The notes under the pieces: generated by a model
What the model was told of the DNA's origin: nothing
Database searches by the model: none
Seen by the model: the letters and a program-made list of their open reading frames with translations, nothing else
Shown: one piece after another, positions 35,079 to 43,714 of the stretch
How the letters are laid out: each line of letters starts with the position of its first letter
How positions within the stretch are numbered: the first letter of the stretch is position 1
DNA from: Allobosea sp039673065
GTDB taxonomy: Bacteria; Pseudomonadota; Alphaproteobacteria; Rhizobiales; Beijerinckiaceae
Reading direction: 5' to 3'
DNA: 64,000 nt
Assembly (NCBI RefSeq): GCF_039673065.1
Contig: NZ_JBDJKW010000012.1
Location: 61,997-125,996, forward strand
Program-made: the position numbers and the translations under genes

Positions 35079-36169
35079 TCCGCGAGGACGACCTGCAAGC
35101 GGCCGTCGCCGAGGGCATCATCGACCAGGCCCAGGCGATCCGAATCGCCCACATCGCCCGCATGCGCCGCGAGGCGACGCCGCCGCCCGGCCGCGAATGG
35201 TCGGCAGCCGAGCCCCGCACGCTCGACCCCGACGACGAGCGCTTCCGCCTGATCGGCGGCTTCAACGACGTCTTCGTCACCATCGGCGTCGGCCTGCTCG
35301 CCGCCGCGCTCTTCGGCCTGGCGCGCGCGCTCGGCCTCGGCGAGGCCTTCGCCGCGACCGGGCTGCTGGTCTCCTGGGGACTGGCGGAATGGTTCTCGCG
35401 CCGCATGCGGCTGGCGCTGCCCTCCATCGTGCTCGCGGTCATGTTCGTCGGCTGCGCCGCCATGCTCGCCGTGCTCGGCGGCAGCGTGCTCCTCGGCATG
35501 CCGCAGGCGGCGACGCGCGGCGAAGGCCTGCTCGCCATCATCGGCGGCGCCGGCGTGATGGCGGCGGCCGGCCTGCATCACTGGCGCTTCCGCGTGCCGA
35601 TCGACGCCGCGCTGGGCGCGCTCGGCGTCGTGGCCGTGCTGGCCGGCGTCTTCACCCTGATCGACCCGTCGCTGCTGCGGCTCTATTTCGTGCCGATCAC
35701 CTTCCTGATGGGGCTCTGGGTCTTCTTCGCCGCGATGCGCGTCGACATGGGCGACCCGCTGCGCCGCACCCGCCGCGCCGACACCGCCTTCTGGCTGCAC
35801 ATGCTGGCGGCGCCGATGATCGTCCACCCGGCGGTGCATCTCGTCACCGGCGGGCTCGAGGGCTTCGGCACCGCCAAGGCGCTGGGGCTGCTGCTGATCT
35901 TCGTGCTGCTCGGGCTGGTGGCGCTGGTGATCGACCGGCGTGCGCTGATCGTCTCCGGGCTGAGCTATGCCGGCATCGCCATCGCCTGGCTGCTGGCGGC
36001 GAGGCTGCCGGGCGGGCTCGGCATGCCGCTGACCCTGCTCGGCCTCGCCACCGTGGTGCTCGGCCTTTCCGCCGGCTGGCGCGGCTTGCGCGGCGCGCTG
36101 CTGCCGCTGCTGCCGGCCGGGCGCTGGCGCGACGGCCTGCCGCCGGCCGGCCCGCCGCCCATCGCGTGA
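35075..36169 (+). CDS. Polytopic membrane protein between hslV and hslU
   Basis: A 364-residue integral membrane protein with about ten hydrophobic segments after a polar N-terminus of about 65 residues (REDDLQAAVAEGIIDQAQAI). It ends in a Pro/Gly-rich tail (RDGLPPAGPPPIA). The N-terminal 'MIREDDLQAAVAEGIIDQAQA' followed by FNDVFVTIGVGLLAAALF is reminiscent of DUF2157-like proteins, but I cannot assign the family firmly. Its ATG overlaps the hslV stop (ATGA) and hslU starts 49 nt downstream, so it should be expressed with the protease. A role in membrane-linked proteolysis or stress is only inference. Confidence 0.72.
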   Translation: MIREDDLQAAVAEGIIDQAQAIRIAHIARMRREATPPPGREWSAAEPRTLDPDDERFRLIGGFNDVFVTIGVGLLAAALFGLARALGLGEAFAATGLLVSWGLAEWFSRRMRLALPSIVLAVMFVGCAAMLAVLGGSVLLGMPQAATRGEGLLAIIGGAGVMAAAGLHHWRFRVPIDAALGALGVVAVLAGVFTLIDPSLLRLYFVPITFLMGLWVFFAAMRVDMGDPLRRTRRADTAFWLHMLAAPMIVHPAVHLVTGGLEGFGTAKALGLLLIFVLLGLVALVIDRRALIVSGLSYAGIAIAWLLAARLPGGLGMPLTLLGLATVVLGLSAGWRGLRGALLPLLPAGRWRDGLPPAGPPPIA

Positions 36170-36218
36170 CGCGGCCCAAGTGCCCGTCCCCGTTCTTGAT
36201 CCGTTGCCTGGATATCAG

Positions 36219-37526
36219 ATGACCAGCTTTTCCCCCCGCGAGATCGTCTCGGAACTCGACCGCTACATCGTCGGCCAGAAGGACGCCAAGCGCGCCGTCG
36301 CCATCGCCCTGCGCAATCGCTGGCGCCGCCAGCAGCTCGAAGGGCCGCTGCGCGAGGAGGTCGCGCCCAAGAACATCCTGATGATCGGGCCGACCGGCTG
36401 CGGCAAGACCGAGATCGCGCGGCGCCTCGCCAGGCTGGCCAACGCGCCCTTCCTCAAGGTCGAGGCCACCAAGTTCACCGAGGTCGGGTATGTCGGCCGC
36501 GACGTCGAATCGATCGTGCGAGACCTCGTCGAGGTGGCGATCGGGCTGGTGCGCGAGAGCCGGCGCAAGGACGTGCAGGCCAAGGCGCATGTCGCGGCCG
36601 AGGAGCGCGTGCTCGACGCTCTCGTCGGCGCCACCGCCAGCGCCACCACCCGCGATTCCTTCCGCCGCAAGCTGCGCGCCAACGAGCTCGACGACAAGGA
36701 GATCGAGGTCGAGCTGGTCGCCGGCGCCCAGGCGGCGCCGATGTTCGAGATGCCCGGCATGCCCGGCGCCTCGATCGGCGCGATCAACCTCTCCGACATG
36801 CTCGGCAAGGCCTTCGGCCAGAAGGGCAAGCCGCGCCGCATGATGGTGCGCGACGCCTATGCGCCGCTGCTCGCCGAGGAGAGCGACAAGCTGATCGACC
36901 AGGAGGCGATCGTGCAGGCGGCGATCCGCGAGGTCGAGGAGAACGGCATCGTCTTCCTCGACGAGATCGACAAGATCTGCGCCCGCGAGGGCCGCTCCGG
37001 CGCTGATGTCTCGCGCGAGGGCGTACAGCGCGACCTGCTGCCGCTGATCGAGGGCACGACGGTGGCGACCAAGCACGGGCCGGTGAAGAGCGACCACATC
37101 CTCTTCATCGCCTCGGGCGCCTTCCACGTCTCCAAGCCTTCCGACCTGTTGCCGGAGCTGCAGGGCCGCCTGCCGATCCGCGTCGAGCTCTCGCCGCTCG
37201 ACGTCGAGGATTTCAAGCGCATCCTGACCGAGACCGAGGCCAGCCTGATCAAGCAGTCGGTGGCAATGATGGCGACCGAGGAAGTCGCGGTCGACTTCAC
37301 CCCGGACGGCGTCGCGGCCATCGCCCGCATCGCCGTCGAGGTGAACGCCACCGTCGAGAACATCGGCGCGCGCCGGCTGCAGACGGTGATCGAGCGCGTC
37401 CTCGACGAGATCTCCTTCACCGCGACCGACCGGGCCGGAGAGCGCATCGTCGTCGATGCGGCCTATGTCGAAGCGCGCATCGGCGACCTCGCCCGCAACG
37501 CCGATCTGAGCCGGTTTATCCTGTAG
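36219..37526 (+). CDS. hslU: HslUV protease ATPase subunit (ClpY)
   Basis: AAA+ unfoldase that feeds substrates to HslV. It has 435 residues. The Walker A is GPTGCGKTE and Walker B is GIVFLDEIDK; the I domain is in between (residues about 110-220, including MFEMPGMPG). The pore motif region is GYVGRDVESI. The C-terminal DLSRFIL is the tail that docks into HslV. The ATG at 36219 gives MTSFSPREIVSELDRYIVGQ. The stop overlaps the 3' end of the convergent small toxin-like gene by 11 nt. Confidence 0.97.
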   Translation: MTSFSPREIVSELDRYIVGQKDAKRAVAIALRNRWRRQQLEGPLREEVAPKNILMIGPTGCGKTEIARRLARLANAPFLKVEATKFTEVGYVGRDVESIVRDLVEVAIGLVRESRRKDVQAKAHVAAEERVLDALVGATASATTRDSFRRKLRANELDDKEIEVELVAGAQAAPMFEMPGMPGASIGAINLSDMLGKAFGQKGKPRRMMVRDAYAPLLAEESDKLIDQEAIVQAAIREVEENGIVFLDEIDKICAREGRSGADVSREGVQRDLLPLIEGTTVATKHGPVKSDHILFIASGAFHVSKPSDLLPELQGRLPIRVELSPLDVEDFKRILTETEASLIKQSVAMMATEEVAVDFTPDGVAAIARIAVEVNATVENIGARRLQTVIERVLDEISFTATDRAGERIVVDAAYVEARIGDLARNADLSRFIL

Positions 37527-37779
37527 CGTCCGGTTGCCGGCCGACATGCCAGACGACCGCGTACTCGCCGATCTCGACGACGATCCGCAGGATGACGCCG
37601 GCGAACAGGGTGAAGACGTAGATCGGGCGGTCGCCGAAGACGGTGAGGCGCCGGAGGCCGGAGCCTCCGGCGAAGCCCAGCTTGAGATCGATGGCCTTGC
37701 GCGCGGCCGGTACCCGCTCCGGCGCGATGAGCCGCTCGAGACCGGCAAGCGCCATCTCCGACCACCGGATGGGGATCAT
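37516..37779 (-). CDS. Putative toxin, RelE/ParE-like small protein
   Basis: An 87-residue basic protein beginning MIPIRWSEMALAGLERLIAP, immediately downstream (5 nt) of the Panacea-type gene. Its predicted secondary structure fits a RelE/ParE fold: a first strand (IPIRWSE), two helices (ALAGLERLI, PAARKAIDL), a strand pair (RLTVFGDRPIYVFTLF), and closing strands (ILRIVVEI, YAVVWHVGRQ) with the basic ending typical of ParE/RelE toxins. The family assignment is inference from pattern, not from a search. An in-frame ATG at 37827 would overlap the antitoxin gene and is less likely. It shares 11 nt with the end of hslU. GC content is somewhat lower than flanking genes. Confidence 0.6.
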   Translation of the reverse strand: MIPIRWSEMALAGLERLIAPERVPAARKAIDLKLGFAGGSGLRRLTVFGDRPIYVFTLFAGVILRIVVEIGEYAVVWHVGRQPDATG

Positions 37780-37784
37780 GCCGC

Positions 37785-38321
37785 TCAGCTCGCGCAGGCG
37801 TGCTCGCGCATCTGCGCTTCGGCCCAAATCATATCCTCGTCGGTCACCTCGGTCGGGACGAGCCAGTAGGCCGTTTCGTAGGGAATGACCTCCCCCGTCT
37901 CGAAGGCATGCCAGGCTTCGTTGTGGCTGAGTTCCGAGATCGCGGTGGCGCTATGGTCGGCCACGAACTTCAGGACCTCGTCCAACAAGGTGCGATCGTC
38001 ATCCGACAGATGGTTGCTGGCGGGCTCGCGCAGCGATCGGAAGACGTATTTCGGCAAGCCGAAATAACGCTCCTGCGACACCCGGAGCGCGCCCTCCCGC
38101 ACCAGTTCGTCCAGGCCCCATTTCAGATGCCGCGCGGTCGGCCCGAACTGCTGTTTGACGTAGTCGACCCCGGTGAGAGGCTCGCCTTTGTCGACGAAGT
38201 GCAGCATGTCGGCGAAGTACAGCGCCTTATGGAGTTTGACCCTGCCGAAATCCTCGTCCGCATGTCGGCACAGATAGTGGAGGGCGGCCTTGAATTTCTC
38301 GCGATCGAATTCTGGCTTCAT
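37785..38321 (-). CDS. Panacea/SocA-like (DUF4065) antitoxin
   Basis: A 178-residue protein of the Panacea (DUF4065) superfamily, which includes SocA of Caulobacter and many promiscuous antitoxins. Key segments are KFKAALHYLCRHADEDFGRVKLHKALYFADMLHFV, GVDYVKQQFGPTARHLKWGLDEL and the helix-rich C-terminus with LSHNEAWHAFETGE. In known systems the domain neutralises a partner toxin by direct binding. The gene is first in the operon, followed by a small toxin-like gene. Two sampled 60-nt stretches count 60-62 % GC, below the roughly 70 % of the surrounding chromosome, which suggests horizontal acquisition. ATG 38321 has GGGAG seven bases upstream. Confidence 0.82.
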   Translation of the reverse strand: MKPEFDREKFKAALHYLCRHADEDFGRVKLHKALYFADMLHFVDKGEPLTGVDYVKQQFGPTARHLKWGLDELVREGALRVSQERYFGLPKYVFRSLREPASNHLSDDDRTLLDEVLKFVADHSATAISELSHNEAWHAFETGEVIPYETAYWLVPTEVTDEDMIWAEAQMREHACAS

Positions 38322-38381
38322 GGCAGGCTCCCATCTAACTGAAGTGAATCAGCAATCGAACAAAAGGGCAACGATCAAGTT
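38322..38381. promoter_or_regulatory. AT-rich divergent gap of the toxin-antitoxin cassette and murJ
   Basis: This 60-nt gap is visibly lower in GC than anything nearby. On the minus strand a -35-like TTGATC lies near 38372-38377 and a weak -10-like sequence about 17 nt downstream, a possible antitoxin promoter. On the plus strand it supplies only a distant AAGGG (38365-38368 region) before the murJ start. No clear operator palindrome was found. Confidence 0.3.
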
Positions 38382-39995
38382 TTGACGCCCGCATCCGGTC
38401 CTCCCGAGCAAGCCCTCCCGGCGACTGCACGCCTCGCCCGCGATTCCGCCGTTGTCGGGGCGGCGACGATCCTGTCGCGCCTGCTCGGCTTCGCCCGCGA
38501 CGTGATGATCGCCCGGCTGCTCGGCACCGGGCCGGTGGCGGATGCGCTGCTGGCGGCGCTGCGCCTGCCCAATCTGGTGCGGCGCGTGCTCGGCGAGGGC
38601 GGGCTCAACGCGCCCTTCGTGCCACTCTATCTGGCGATCCGGGGCGAGCGCGGCGCTCAGGCCGCCACCGACTTCGCCGGGCGGGCGCTCGGCCGGCTCG
38701 GCCTGGTGCTGCTCGCCTTCGTGGCGCTGGCCGAGATCGCCGCGCCCTGGGTGGTGCTCGCCATGGCCGGCGGCTTCGCCGGCGAGCCCGACACGCTGGC
38801 GCTGGCGACGCTCTACACGCGGCTGATGCTGCCCTTCGTGCTGCTGACCACGCTGGCGGCGCTGCTCGGGGCGCTGCTCAACGCCCAGGGCCGCTTTCTC
38901 GTCGCCGCGCTGGCGCCGGCGCTGATGAACGTCATCCTGCTGCTCGCGCTGCTCGTCGCCTTCCGCCGCGGCGAGGACGCCCATGGCAGTGCGGTCCTGT
39001 TCTCGCTCTGCCTCAGCCTGACCGGGCTCGCCCATCTCGCTTTGGTGCTCTGGGACCTACGCCGCGTCGGCGTGCCGCGCCCGAGCCTGTCGCCCTCGCC
39101 GGACCTGACCCGGCTCTTGCGCACCGGCGGGGCGACGCTGCTCGCGGCCTCGGCGGCGCAGCTCGTGCTGCTGGTCTCGACCCAGCTCGCCTCGACCGGG
39201 GCGGGCTCGGTCGCGGCGCTGCATTATGCCGACCGCGTCTTCCAGCTGCCGCTCTCCTTCTTCGGCGCCGCCATGGGCACGGTGGTGCTCTCGGCCATGG
39301 CGGGGGAGCGCCTTGCCGGTCCCGATCCGCTGCTGGCCCGGGCGCTGGCGCTCGGCCTGGCGCTGGCGCTGCCGGCGGCCGTGGCGCTGATGCTGCTGGC
39401 CGAGCCGATCGTCTCGGTGCTGTTCGAGAACGGCCGCTTCGGCGCGGAGGACCGGCTGCGCACCGCAGCCGCGCTCGCAGCCTTCGCGCCCGGCCTGCCG
39501 CTGGCTCTGGTCGCCAAGGTCTTCGGCCAGGTCTATTTCGTCCGCCACCGGCCCGGCCCGGCGCTCGCCGCCGGCTTCGCCGCCGTCGCGGTCGCCGTGC
39601 TGGCGGGCTTCCTGATGCTCGGCCGCAGCGAGGCCGCGACCGTCGCGGCGCAGGCGGCGAGCGCCGCCTTCCTGGCGCAGGCCGGCTGGCTCGCCCTCTG
39701 CCTGCTGCGCGACGGGCTGTGGCGCCCGCGCCTCGCCGGCCTGCGGCCCCTCGTCGCGCTCTTCGCCGCCTGCGCAGCGATGGCGGCCGCGCTCTGGCTG
39801 CTGCTGCCGCTGCTGGGCCCCTGGCTGGCGCCGTCGGCGCCGATGCCGGCGCGGCTCGGCGCGCTCGCCGGCCTGTGCCTGTCGGGCGCCGCGGCCTATG
39901 CGCTGGCCGGCTTCCTGCTCCGCGCTTTCGACCCCGTCATGCCCGCTCGGCTCTTGCGCCTTCGCGGTGCATCCGCCAGAAGGCCGCGATCCTGA
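38382..39995 (+). CDS. murJ: Lipid II flippase MurJ
   Basis: Multidrug/oligosaccharidyl-lipid exporter-type (MOP) membrane protein that flips lipid II across the inner membrane. It has 537 residues and fourteen-like membrane segments. The N-terminus RLARDSAVVGAATILSRLLGFARDVMIA is the conserved MurJ opening with the Arg residues of TM1-2; NLVRRVLGEGGLNAPFVPLYL carries the next conserved arginines. The only usable start in this frame after the upstream stop at 38340 is TTG 38382, so initiation probably uses TTG. It lies next to the low-GC toxin-antitoxin cassette and is followed by trpS. Confidence 0.93.
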   Translation: MTPASGPPEQALPATARLARDSAVVGAATILSRLLGFARDVMIARLLGTGPVADALLAALRLPNLVRRVLGEGGLNAPFVPLYLAIRGERGAQAATDFAGRALGRLGLVLLAFVALAEIAAPWVVLAMAGGFAGEPDTLALATLYTRLMLPFVLLTTLAALLGALLNAQGRFLVAALAPALMNVILLLALLVAFRRGEDAHGSAVLFSLCLSLTGLAHLALVLWDLRRVGVPRPSLSPSPDLTRLLRTGGATLLAASAAQLVLLVSTQLASTGAGSVAALHYADRVFQLPLSFFGAAMGTVVLSAMAGERLAGPDPLLARALALGLALALPAAVALMLLAEPIVSVLFENGRFGAEDRLRTAAALAAFAPGLPLALVAKVFGQVYFVRHRPGPALAAGFAAVAVAVLAGFLMLGRSEAATVAAQAASAAFLAQAGWLALCLLRDGLWRPRLAGLRPLVALFAACAAMAAALWLLLPLLGPWLAPSAPMPARLGALAGLCLSGAAAYALAGFLLRAFDPVMPARLLRLRGASARRPRS

Positions 39996-40045
39996 GCCGC
40001 ATGCGCGCGGCCGGCCCCCTCCCGCCCGATAGACGGAAGCGCCCC

Positions 40046-41107
<1,062 letters not shown>

Positions 41108-41189
41108 GCCGCCGCCGGTGGCGGGGTTGCGCTGACGCTGCGGCGCCTGTCACCATGGCCCATCCGGAATACGGCGACAGGCTTCGGCA

Positions 41190-41684
41190 ATGGTCAAGAG
41201 ACGGCGGTCCTACGAAACGGGCCATCGCCCGAAATTCCTCGCGGTGGTCGACGACAGCCCCGAATGCGCCAAGGCGGTGCGCTTTGCCGCCCGCCGCTGC
41301 GCGCGCCTCGGCGCCTCGATCGTGCTGCTCGGCGTGGTGACGCCGCCGGCCGACGAGACCTGGCTCGGCGTCGGCGAGGTGATGCAGGCCGAGGCCGAGG
41401 CCAAGGCCGAGGCGCTGATCGAATCGGCTGCCGATTCGGTGCGCTCGCTAGCCGGTCTCGAACCGGAGAAGGTCGTGCGCACCGGCTCCAAGGCCGACGA
41501 GATGGTCAAGCTGATCGAGGCCGACGAGGACATCTCGCTGCTGGTCCTCGCCGCCGGCACCGGCGGCAGCGGCCCCGGCCCGCTGGTCGGCGCGCTCGCA
41601 GGCAAGAGCGCCGGCACCTTCCCGATCCCGGTCGCGATCGTCCCCGGCCACCTCGCCGACGAGGAGATCGACGCGCTGGCCTGA
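41190..41684 (+). CDS. Universal stress protein family protein
   Basis: A 164-residue UspA-like protein. The fold is Rossmann-like: KFLAVVDDSPECAKAVRFAARR, GASIVLLGVVTPP, a helix of Glu/Ala, and the nucleotide-binding LVLAAGTGGSGPGPLVGALAGKSAGTFPIPVAIVPG, whose Gly-rich run with Gly-Ser/Thr spacing resembles the ATP-binding G-2x-G-9x-G(S/T) motif. Its N-terminus is Arg/Lys-rich (MVKRRRSYETGHR). UspA proteins accompany growth arrest and stress. It lies between trpS and the Nfu gene, and the gaps (82 and 99 nt) do not force an operon. Confidence 0.82.
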   Translation: MVKRRRSYETGHRPKFLAVVDDSPECAKAVRFAARRCARLGASIVLLGVVTPPADETWLGVGEVMQAEAEAKAEALIESAADSVRSLAGLEPEKVVRTGSKADEMVKLIEADEDISLLVLAAGTGGSGPGPLVGALAGKSAGTFPIPVAIVPGHLADEEIDALA

Positions 41685-41783
41685 CGCAGGCTCGTCGCGG
41701 CCTTGCGGCTGGAATGATTCCGGACAGCGGCCTATATCGGGAGCAGGAACGGCGGCCTTGACCCGCCGGTACCGGAGGCCACC

Positions 41784-42350
41784 ATGTTCATCCAGACCGA
41801 AGCCACACCCAATCCCGCGACCCTGAAATTCCTGCCGGGCCGCGCCGTCTCGCCCGGCGGCCCGGTCGAGCTGCGCGATCCGGCGCTCGCCGAGCGCTCG
41901 CCGCTCGCCACCCGCCTCTTCGCGGTGAAGGGCGTCTCCGGCGTCTTCTTCGGCTCCGACTTCATCGCCGTGACCAAGTCCGACGGCGAATGGCCGCATC
42001 TCAAGCCGGCCATCCTCGGCGCGATCATGGAGCACTTCATGTCCGGCGCCCCGCTGATGGGCGAAGACGCGGCGCATGACGCGGTTCCCGAGGGCGAGGA
42101 GGAGTTCTTCGCCGACGAGGACGCCCAGACCGTCGAGACGATCAAGGAACTGCTCGAGACCCGGATCCGCCCGGCGGTGGCCGGCGATGGCGGCGACATC
42201 ACCTTCCGCGGCTTCCGCGACGGCGTGGTCTATCTCGCCATGAAGGGCGCCTGCTCCGGCTGCCCCTCCTCGACCGCGACGCTCAAGCACGGCATCCAGA
42301 ACCTGCTGCGCCACTTTCTGCCGCAGGTTCGCGAGGTGGAAGCCGTCTGA
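41784..42350 (+). CDS. NifU-like (Nfu) iron-sulfur scaffold protein
   Basis: A 188-residue Nfu protein that carries and hands on Fe-S clusters to apoproteins. The N-terminal Nfu_N domain starts FIQTEATPNPATLKFLPGRAV and includes VKGVSGVFFGSDFIAVTK. The C-terminal NifU domain has the CxxC cluster-binding motif in GACSGCPSSTATLKHGI, following RPAVAGDGGDITFRG. This domain order is standard for alphaproteobacterial Nfu. It precedes tsaB by 66 nt and may be co-transcribed with the tsaB-rimI block. Confidence 0.93.
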   Translation: MFIQTEATPNPATLKFLPGRAVSPGGPVELRDPALAERSPLATRLFAVKGVSGVFFGSDFIAVTKSDGEWPHLKPAILGAIMEHFMSGAPLMGEDAAHDAVPEGEEEFFADEDAQTVETIKELLETRIRPAVAGDGGDITFRGFRDGVVYLAMKGACSGCPSSTATLKHGIQNLLRHFLPQVREVEAV

Positions 42351-42416
42351 TCGCGGCTTGCATCACGGCGTGATCGCGGCCAGAAGCGGACATCCCTTCG
42401 TCCGGAACTCGCCCTG

Positions 42417-43100
42417 ATGCGCATCCTCGCGATCGATACGGCGCTCGGCGCCTGTTCAGCCTGTGTCCTCGACGCCGGTGAGAGCGTTCCGGTCGCCGTC
42501 GAGCAGACGGCGATGGAGCGCGGCCATGCCGAGGCGCTGATGCCGATGATCGAGCGCGTCGTCGCCGCCACCGCGGGCGGCATCGGCTCGCTCGACCGCG
42601 TCGCCGTCACCATCGGGCCGGGCTCCTATACCGGCCTGCGCGTCGGCGTCAGCGCCGCGCGCGCCATCGCCTTCGCCGCGGGCATCCCGGCGGTGGGCGT
42701 CTCCACGCTCGCGGCGACCGCGGCGCCGCTGGTCGGCCGCGAGGGCGGGCGAGTCATCGCCGCCGCCCTCGACGCCCGCCACGGCCAGGTCTGGTTCCAG
42801 GCGCTGAGTTCCCAGGGCAAGCAGCTCGTCTCCATTCGCCAGGTCAGCCATCGCGACGCGGCCCGCGCCATCGGCGCCGGCCCGGTCTCGCTGGTCGGCT
42901 CGGCCGCGCTCGCCGTCGCCAACGAGGCCTGGGCGATCGGTCTGGACGCGGTCGTGGTCGACGATGCCAAGGCGCCCGACGTGGTCTGGGTCGCCCGCCT
43001 CGGCCTGATCGCCGATCCGCAGAGCGCCCCGCCGCGGCCGATCTACCTCAAGGAACCCGAGACCACGCCGCAGGACCGGGCCCGCCTGCCGCGCCGCTGA
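42417..43100 (+). CDS. tsaB: tRNA threonylcarbamoyladenosine modification protein TsaB
   Basis: Partner of TsaD in making t6A37 on tRNAs that read ANN codons. It has 227 residues with an ASKHA actin-like fold. Family signatures are ILAIDTALGACSACVLD, HAEALMPMIERVV and the phosphate-binding VAVTIGPGSYTGLRVGVSAARAIA. TsaD, TsaC and TsaE are not in the window. rimI follows with one nucleotide between the stop codon and its ATG, which is typical for the tsaB-rimI pair. Confidence 0.96.
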   Translation: MRILAIDTALGACSACVLDAGESVPVAVEQTAMERGHAEALMPMIERVVAATAGGIGSLDRVAVTIGPGSYTGLRVGVSAARAIAFAAGIPAVGVSTLAATAAPLVGREGGRVIAAALDARHGQVWFQALSSQGKQLVSIRQVSHRDAARAIGAGPVSLVGSAALAVANEAWAIGLDAVVVDDAKAPDVVWVARLGLIADPQSAPPRPIYLKEPETTPQDRARLPRR

Positions 43101-43101
43101 G

Positions 43102-43599
43102 ATGGACTGGCTCGACGCCCTGCTGCGCCGTCCGGGCGGCCCGCCGCGGACCGGCCCGCTCGACGCCTCGCACGCGGCGGCGGTCGCCGCGCTGCACCAT
43201 CAGGGCGGCTTCGCCCGGCTCTGGGACCCGGCCGAATGCGCCGGCCTGCTCGTCGAGCGCGCCGTGGTCGCCGATGGTGTCTTCTCGGGCGACGGCACGG
43301 CGCTGAAGGGCTTCGTGATGTCGCGTCTCGCCGCCGACGAGGCGGAAGTGCTCAGCGTCGTCATCGCCCGGCAGGCGCGCCGGAACGGGCTCGGCGCCGG
43401 GCTGATGCGCGCCCATCTCGACCAGCTCGCCCGGCGCGGCATCGCCCGGCTCTTCCTCGAGGTCGATGAGGGCAACACCGCCGCCATCGCGCTCTACCGC
43501 CGGCTCGGCTTCGGCGAGGTGGGCCGCCGCGAGGGCTATTATCCCAAGGCCGACGGCAGCCGCGCCGCGGCGCTGGTGATGCGGCGGGACATCGGGTGA
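43102..43599 (+). CDS. rimI: Ribosomal protein S18 alanine N-acetyltransferase-type GNAT
   Basis: A 165-residue GNAT-family acetyltransferase, RimI class. The acetyl-CoA loop is VVIARQARRNGLGAGLMRAHL (R/Q-x-x-G-x-G/A pattern). The acceptor-side FLEVDEGNTAAIALYRRLGFGEVGRREGYY is the typical RimI ending. Length and the close link to tsaB fit RimI, although its substrate (S18 alpha-amino group) is assumed by homology. In many relatives a Fur-family gene follows it, but here the next gene is plsC after 115 nt. Confidence 0.9.
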   Translation: MDWLDALLRRPGGPPRTGPLDASHAAAVAALHHQGGFARLWDPAECAGLLVERAVVADGVFSGDGTALKGFVMSRLAADEAEVLSVVIARQARRNGLGAGLMRAHLDQLARRGIARLFLEVDEGNTAAIALYRRLGFGEVGRREGYYPKADGSRAAALVMRRDIG

Positions 43600-43714
43600 G
43601 CGGTCTGCGCGGCCATGCAGCGCGCCCGGCCGCCATGGACGCGGCGGGTGCGCGCGACTATAGCCTCGCCGCGAGCGGGGCCCGGCCCCGCGCCCCTTGC
43701 ATGAACGGACGAGG

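Noticed and set aside
43697..43714. TTG start six codons upstream of the chosen plsC ATG
   Set aside because: It adds only MHERTR and has no ribosome-binding site of its own. The ATG at 43715 (or 43739) fits better.
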